Below, one piece after another: positions 5,328 through 8,492 of a DNA stretch of 8,492 nt. The position numbers and the translations under genes are program-made. How positions within the stretch are numbered: the first letter of the stretch is position 1; every line of letters begins with the position of its first letter. Below the pieces are notes generated by a model. It did no database searches. It was not told where the DNA came from and saw nothing but the letters and a program-made list of their open reading frames with translations. The DNA comes from Methanobacteriota archaeon (GTDB lineage: Archaea; Methanobacteriota; Methanobacteria; Methanobacteriales; Methanobacteriaceae): contig JAEYQZ010000025.1 of the NCBI GenBank assembly GCA_023409695.1, forward strand, positions 1 through 8,492. Reading direction: 5' to 3'.

Positions 5328-5679
5328 TTAATTTTTCTCTCCTTTTAATAATTTAATTATACCATATATTCCTTGAAACTTAGTTCTGATCTTAAAATTT
5401 TTCAATATGGTAAAATAAGCAATGTTATTTATATCTTATTTACATATATGTTTCTTTTTATTGCACTTAAATAGAAAAATTTAAATTGGAAATTTAAGAT
5501 TTGAAGACATACTACTTTTTTAAAAAATAAAGATATTGAAATAATGAAAAAACGTTTACCCTTCTTTTGAGATTTTACAGATTATTGCATAATTCATTTA
5601 TTACAGACCAGATATCAAACTATAATCTAGATAGCACGTACGAATAACTATTTATCAAAAGGTTAAATTACTATTAACT
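5328..5679. other. Divergent spacer between the 91-aa gene and nudC
   Basis: 352 bases expected to hold both promoters. It contains the minus-strand Shine-Dalgarno and promoter of the 91-aa gene (5335-5370), an inverted repeat CTTAAAT/ATTTAAG (5466-5472 and 5492-5498), a plus-strand TATA-like tract near 5424-5436 (GTTATTTATATCT), and ATCTAGAT at 5625-5632. A TTTATC tract at 5651-5656 could drive a leaderless nudC mRNA. No ORF was seen. Confidence 0.45.
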
Positions 5680-6513
5680 ATGTCAAGAGAAAGCATTTAC
5701 AGGCGGTACATTCCTGCAGTTATGCCCAAAAAAAATAATTGTGCATACTGGTTCGTGTTTAACCAAGATAAATTGTTGATAACTGATAAAAATGATATTA
5801 AGATTCCTCATGCAAAAAGTGTAGAAGAACTTGATATTTTTCCAATTAGAACCCAATATCTAGGAACATTAGATGGATATCCCTGTTACTCCGCAGAAGT
5901 TAATTCGTGTCAGAATGAACTGAAAGAAAGAGATTTTAGAGATTTACGCTCGTTATACGGTGTTTTAGATGAAGATATATTCCTCTTGGCAGGGAAAGCT
6001 TTTCAGATTGTAAACTGGGATCAGACACACCAGTACTGCGGTAGGTGCGGTACTCAGACAGAAAAGATGGAAGGTGAAAATGCAAAGATCTGTCCAGAAT
6101 GCGGATTTACAAGTTACACTCGTATTTCTCCAGCTATAATAACCGCAGTATTAAAGGATGATAAAATTCTACTGGCTCGTGGCAGTAATTTCCCCGAAAA
6201 CTGGTACAGTATTATTGCAGGATTTGTAGAACCTGGAGAAACCCTTGAAGAATGTGTAGAAAGAGAAGTTATGGAAGAAGTAGGACTAAAGGTTAAAAAT
6301 ATAAGATATTTTGGAAGTCAACCTTGGCCATTTCCCCATTCACTGATGATTGGCTTTATATCAGATTATGAAAGCGGGGAAATATGTGTTGATAATTATG
6401 AGATAACAGATGCAAAATGGTTCGATGTGGATACTCTCCCAGATCTACCTTCAAATATGAGCATATCCCGAGAAATTATAGACTGGTATATAAACTCAAT
6501 GAAATCGAAATAG
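5680..6513 (+). CDS. nudC: NudC-type NAD(H) pyrophosphatase / possible NAD-RNA decapping Nudix hydrolase
   Basis: The family hydrolyses NADH or NAD to NMN(H) and AMP and, in bacteria, removes NAD caps from RNA; it needs divalent metal. All hallmarks are visible in this 277-aa protein: an N-terminal NudC-like region; a zinc ribbon with C120, C123, C138 and C141 (CGRCG and CPECG); a complete Nudix box from G181 to L203 with E187, R195-E196, E199-E200 and G202; and the NudC signature SQPWPFPHSLM (213-223), which marks NADH pyrophosphatases. Length is close to bacterial NudC (about 257-280 aa). Cytoplasmic. No good Shine-Dalgarno lies before the ATG (AAAGG is about 17 bases away), so the mRNA may be leaderless. 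It is a single gene followed by a hairpin/T-run, with the TrmB-like regulator 150 bases downstream. Whether it acts on free nucleotide or capped RNA here is unknown. Confidence 0.94.
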   Translation: MSRESIYRRYIPAVMPKKNNCAYWFVFNQDKLLITDKNDIKIPHAKSVEELDIFPIRTQYLGTLDGYPCYSAEVNSCQNELKERDFRDLRSLYGVLDEDIFLLAGKAFQIVNWDQTHQYCGRCGTQTEKMEGENAKICPECGFTSYTRISPAIITAVLKDDKILLARGSNFPENWYSIIAGFVEPGETLEECVEREVMEEVGLKVKNIRYFGSQPWPFPHSLMIGFISDYESGEICVDNYEITDAKWFDVDTLPDLPSNMSISREIIDWYINSMKSK

Positions 6514-6538
6514 GTTTAAATTATATAATCTAATTAAA

Positions 6539-6587
6539 AGCATAATTAATGCTCTAATTCAGAAAATGGATATCTCTATTATTTTTT
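6539..6587 (+). terminator. Hairpin and T-run after nudC
   Basis: AGCAT (6539-6543) pairs with ATGCT (6549-6553) around a 5-base loop. A run of six T follows at 6582-6587, some 30 bases later. The stem is short and the T-run is distant, so the oligo-T is more likely the actual signal. Confidence 0.35.
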
Positions 6588-6605
6588 GACAACCGTAATT
6601 TTTAT

Positions 6606-6642
6606 CTTTATAACTGATCTATATTAGTTTAGTTAAAAACTA
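6606..6642 (+). promoter_or_regulatory. Promoter and candidate operator of the trmB-like gene
   Basis: CTTTATAAC (6606-6614) can serve as the TATA box, placing initiation near 6635. The inverted repeat TAGTT-AAA-AACTA (6630-6642) overlaps that predicted start, where a bound repressor would block transcription. A wider imperfect pairing, TTAGT (6624-6628) with ACTAA (6642-6646), flanks it. The half-sites recur around the YhgE promoter, suggesting autoregulation by the gene's own product. Confidence 0.4.
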
Positions 6643-6663
6643 CTAAATTTAGGATCTATTAAT

Positions 6664-7467
6664 ATGAATGAAATATCAACTGACCTTATTGAATCATTGA
6701 AAACCATGGGACTGGCTGAATACGAGGCCAAAGTATATTCTACTTTAGTATTATTTGAACGTGCAGAAGTTAAACGAATATACGAATATTTAAATGTGCC
6801 TAAACCCAGCGTATATCAAAGTTTAAAAGGGCTAATGGACAAGGGTCTGGTAATGATGGTTAGTTCTAAACCTGCAATTTACAGGGCAGTTCCACCCAAG
6901 ATAGCCCTTAGACATCTTATAGAAATCCATAAAAATGCAGAAAAAAGTGCTCTTGAAGAACTGGAACATCTTGAAAAAAGTAATTTAGAAACTGAAGATT
7001 CTGAAATCATATGGACTCTTTTCGGTGAAAATAATGTGGAACACAGTATGGAAGAGTTAATGCGAAAAGCTAAAAAGTCAATAAAGCTCTTACTCCCTAC
7101 AGAATATATAGATTTTCTTTCTTTTATAGGTAACAAAGACTTAAAAATTGAATTATTAATATTTGGAAAGGACACTTCCATTGCAAGTCGTTACAACTTA
7201 AAAAATTTAACTGTACATGACGGACAGGAAATAGATGTTTTAGACTTCGGAGATCTTTCTAAATATTTAGATAGCCTCCCTTTACCTCCAGAACAGTATG
7301 CTAAATCCATATTCATATTCATTGATGATAATGAATTCATGTTTGTACCACCATATCCTGGAAAGACCAAATCTGGCGTTACATCAAAAAATCCTTACCT
7401 TATAGGTCTTGTGAATATAATAGCTGGCGCAATATGGGAACACACACCAGAAGTACCATTAGAATAA
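6664..7467 (+). CDS. TrmB-family transcriptional regulator
   Basis: The 267-aa length is usual for the family. Residues about 5-80 form the TrmB winged helix-turn-helix: LIESLKTMGLAEYEAKVYSTL, a recognition segment NVPKPSVYQSLKGLMDKGLV, and a wing ending KPAIYRAVPPKIAL. A helical linker/coiled coil follows (about 83-108), then a C-terminal domain of the TrmB PLD-like type (about 115-262; ESLKLLLP-like KKSIKLLLPTEY, IELLIFGK, IFIFIDDNEFMFV). Archaeal TrmB proteins are usually repressors or activators of transport and metabolic genes, with an effector bound by the C-terminal domain; this one's ligand cannot be read. There is no Shine-Dalgarno at the ATG. The likely start of transcription, near 6635, overlaps an inverted repeat also found in the spacer before the downstream YhgE-type gene, its most probable target. 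Confidence 0.92.
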   Translation: MNEISTDLIESLKTMGLAEYEAKVYSTLVLFERAEVKRIYEYLNVPKPSVYQSLKGLMDKGLVMMVSSKPAIYRAVPPKIALRHLIEIHKNAEKSALEELEHLEKSNLETEDSEIIWTLFGENNVEHSMEELMRKAKKSIKLLLPTEYIDFLSFIGNKDLKIELLIFGKDTSIASRYNLKNLTVHDGQEIDVLDFGDLSKYLDSLPLPPEQYAKSIFIFIDDNEFMFVPPYPGKTKSGVTSKNPYLIGLVNIIAGAIWEHTPEVPLE

Positions 7468-7760
7468 ATCATTAATTTTAATTTGTAATTATATTATATT
7501 TTAACTTTTTAATCTAGATTTTTAAGCTCATATCCTAATATAAAATACTACAATATAGAAATATTTAAGTATTTAAACTTTTAAATTATACTTGAACATT
7601 AAACCAGTATATTATTTGAAGGATTATAAAACAAGGACCACTATTAGTCAATTATCTTCTCAACACCTTTTTTAACTAGTTATTAAACTAAACCACAAAA
7701 AATAGCGAATTATCAAATAATTAAAAATTTAATAGATCTATTGTTTGTAAAATACAATTA

Positions 7761-7790
7761 ATAACTACTTATTCACTGCATAGTAGTTAT
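7761..7790. repeat. 9-bp inverted repeat ATAACTACT-N12-AGTAGTTAT
   Basis: The arms at 7761-7769 and 7782-7790 are perfectly complementary. It uses the same GTAGTT/AACTAC half-sites as the repeats near the YhgE promoter but in the opposite order. It could be a distant regulator site or a hairpin in the tail of the trmB transcript. Confidence 0.5.
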
Positions 7791-7956
7791 AGCTTTAATT
7801 ACTGCTATTAACCCCGTTTAATATTATAAAAGAACAATAAACAGACTTAATGGGCAGAAAAGAATTAAAAAAAGTATTTTAATTTAAACAATACATAAAA
7901 ACTAATTTAAAAAAAAACGAAAACTTTTATTTTAATATATATTTGAAATTCTGGTA

Positions 7957-7978
7957 AGTAGTTTTTAACATAACTACT
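7957..7978. promoter_or_regulatory. Candidate operator abutting the yhgE promoter (upstream site)
   Basis: AGTAGTT-N8-AACTACT, perfect 7-bp arms over 22 bp, ends three bases before the A-rich BRE of the YhgE promoter. A protein bound here could compete with or help recruit TFB/TBP. Confidence 0.5.
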
Positions 7979-7981
7979 ATC

Positions 7982-7995
7982 AAAAAGTTTATATA
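7982..7995 (+). promoter_or_regulatory. Strong BRE/TATA promoter of the YhgE-type gene
   Basis: AAAAAGTTTATATA is a near-consensus methanogen promoter. Initiation would fall at about 8015-8022, giving a leader of about 85-90 bases before the ATG at 8107. Candidate operators lie just upstream and just downstream. Confidence 0.65.
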
Positions 7996-8024
7996 CTTAA
8001 TGGTCCTTTATATATTTCTTTACA

Positions 8025-8045
8025 TAGTTGTCATGTGGATAACTA
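8025..8045. promoter_or_regulatory. Candidate operator just after the yhgE transcription start
   Basis: TAGTTGTC (8025-8032) and GATAACTA (8038-8045) form an inverted repeat with one mismatch and a 5-base centre. AACTAC is again included (8041-8046). The position at or just past the predicted start suits repression. Confidence 0.45.
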
Positions 8046-8051
8046 CCATAC

Positions 8052-8075
8052 TTAATTATTCATTTAATTATTCAA
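8052..8075. repeat. Tandem direct repeat, two 12-bp units
   Basis: TTAATTATTCAT (8052-8063) is followed at once by TTAATTATTCAA (8064-8075), differing only in the last base. It lies in the leader of the YhgE-type gene. It could be replication slippage or a tandem binding site. Confidence 0.5.
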
Positions 8076-8106
8076 TATAACAATTTAAAAATTAGGACGG
8101 AGATTA

Positions 8107-8492
8107 ATGATAAAAGGGATAACAGAAATCTTTAAAAATGATATTAAAGCCATTATACGTAACCCAGTAGTCATATTTGTATTAATAGTAATTATCTGTA
8201 TACCTACACTTTATGCATTACTTAACATGCAAGCAACATGGGATCCCTACAGTGAGACTCAAAATATTAAAGTTGCTATAGTTAACACTGATTCCGGTTA
8301 TACTGCTAATGGTACACATTATAATGTTGGAAATACGTTAGTTGATGAACTAAAAAACAATACCAATTTTAGCTGGCAGTTTGTTGACAAAGATACTGCC
8401 TTAAATGGAGTTAAAAATGGAACATATTACGCGGCACTCATAATTCCAACTAATTTCAGTGAAGATTTACTTTCAATTGAAACTACAACCCC
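8107..8492 (+). CDS. YhgE/Pip-type membrane protein, N-terminal part (runs off the window)
   Basis: The first 128 codons are in the window and the frame stays open to the edge. The protein begins MIKGITEIFKNDIKAIIRNP, followed by a hydrophobic segment (VVIFVLIVIICIPTLYALL, about 21-39), then the extracytoplasmic segment NMQATWDPYSETQNIKVAIVNTDSGYT, LVDELKNN, FSWQFVDKDTALNGVKNGTYYAALIIPTNFSEDLLSI. This is the typical N-terminus of the YhgE/Pip (phage infection protein-like) family, whose members usually have one N-terminal helix, a large external region and several C-terminal helices related to ABC-2-type exporters; their substrate is generally unknown. GGAG at 8099-8102 lies just upstream of the ATG. 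The near-consensus promoter flanked by inverted repeats suggests strong but controlled expression, probably by the TrmB-like regulator. Confidence 0.9.
   Translation, partial: MIKGITEIFKNDIKAIIRNPVVIFVLIVIICIPTLYALLNMQATWDPYSETQNIKVAIVNTDSGYTANGTHYNVGNTLVDELKNNTNFSWQFVDKDTALNGVKNGTYYAALIIPTNFSEDLLSIETTT

Larger units (their letters stand above)
7468..8106. other. 639-base spacer with repeated GTAGTT/AACTAC inverted repeats
   Basis: This is the longest gene-free stretch, between the TrmB-like gene and the YhgE-type gene. It contains AATCT-AGATT (7511-7520), the palindrome TAACT-AGTTA (7673-7682), three inverted repeats built on GTAGTT/AACTAC (7761-7790, 7957-7978, 8025-8045), a strong BRE/TATA (7982-7995), a tandem 12-bp direct repeat (8052-8075) and the YhgE Shine-Dalgarno. 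No ORF or recognisable RNA lies in 7530-7950 apart from these. Confidence 0.55.

Noticed and set aside
6879..7181. Minus-strand ORF inside the TrmB-like gene
   Set aside because: It is antisense to a clear TrmB domain, and its Ser/Phe-rich composition is what antisense of Lys/Glu-rich coding sequence gives.
7673..7682. TAACT-AGTTA as another TrmB operator
   Set aside because: It is a short palindrome with arms abutting and lacking the G of the GTAGTT half-site, and is not near a promoter; it is probably chance in A+T-rich DNA.
8052..8075. Start of a CRISPR array
   Set aside because: Only two 12-bp units lie directly head to tail with no spacers; this is a simple tandem duplication.

Overview
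The window looks like chromosome of a mesophilic methanogenic archaeon, most likely Methanobacterium or a close relative in the Methanobacteriales. The reasons are very A+T-rich spacers, an Alba chromatin protein, a TrmB-family regulator, archaeal BRE/TATA-type promoters (A-run followed by TTTATATA), GAGGTGAT-type Shine-Dalgarno sites, and a secreted chitobiase-domain/Ig-like adhesin tail of a kind common in that genus. The genus is inferred from general knowledge and was not tested.

Layout: (1) 2-538, the C-terminus of a large surface protein that starts upstream of the window. (2) 782-2086, minus strand, a response-regulator/PAS/histidine-kinase hybrid whose ATP-binding domain stops after the N box. 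(3) 2448-4719, a gene-sparse stretch of single, spaced genes: a 110-aa charged coiled-coil protein, a 65-aa protein with a near-ideal Shine-Dalgarno, the chromatin protein Alba, and a 71-aa helical protein. (4) 5052-5327, minus strand, a 91-aa protein of unknown function. (5) 5680-6513, a NudC-type NADH/NAD-cap pyrophosphatase. (6) 6664-7467, a TrmB-family transcription regulator. (7) 8107 to the window end, the N-terminus of a YhgE/Pip-type membrane protein.

Seven spacers exceed 300 bases. They are not featureless. The most coherent pattern is a GTAGTT/AACTAC half-site arranged as inverted repeats at the trmB-like promoter and around the strong yhgE promoter, which suggests that the regulator controls itself and the downstream membrane protein. 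A second possible shared operator (TAATCT/AGATTA) precedes both the 65-aa gene and alba. A third region (4241-4503) has a 19-bp dyad, a strong promoter and two hairpins before a 71-aa ORF, and could encode a small RNA or a structured leader.

No rRNA, tRNA, CRISPR array, transposase or phage gene was seen. No fully convincing new multi-gene system is present. The regulatory architecture of the TrmB-YhgE pair and the truncated kinase are the points most worth testing. In DNA this A+T-rich, short palindromes arise often by chance, so their value rests on repeated half-sites and promoter position.
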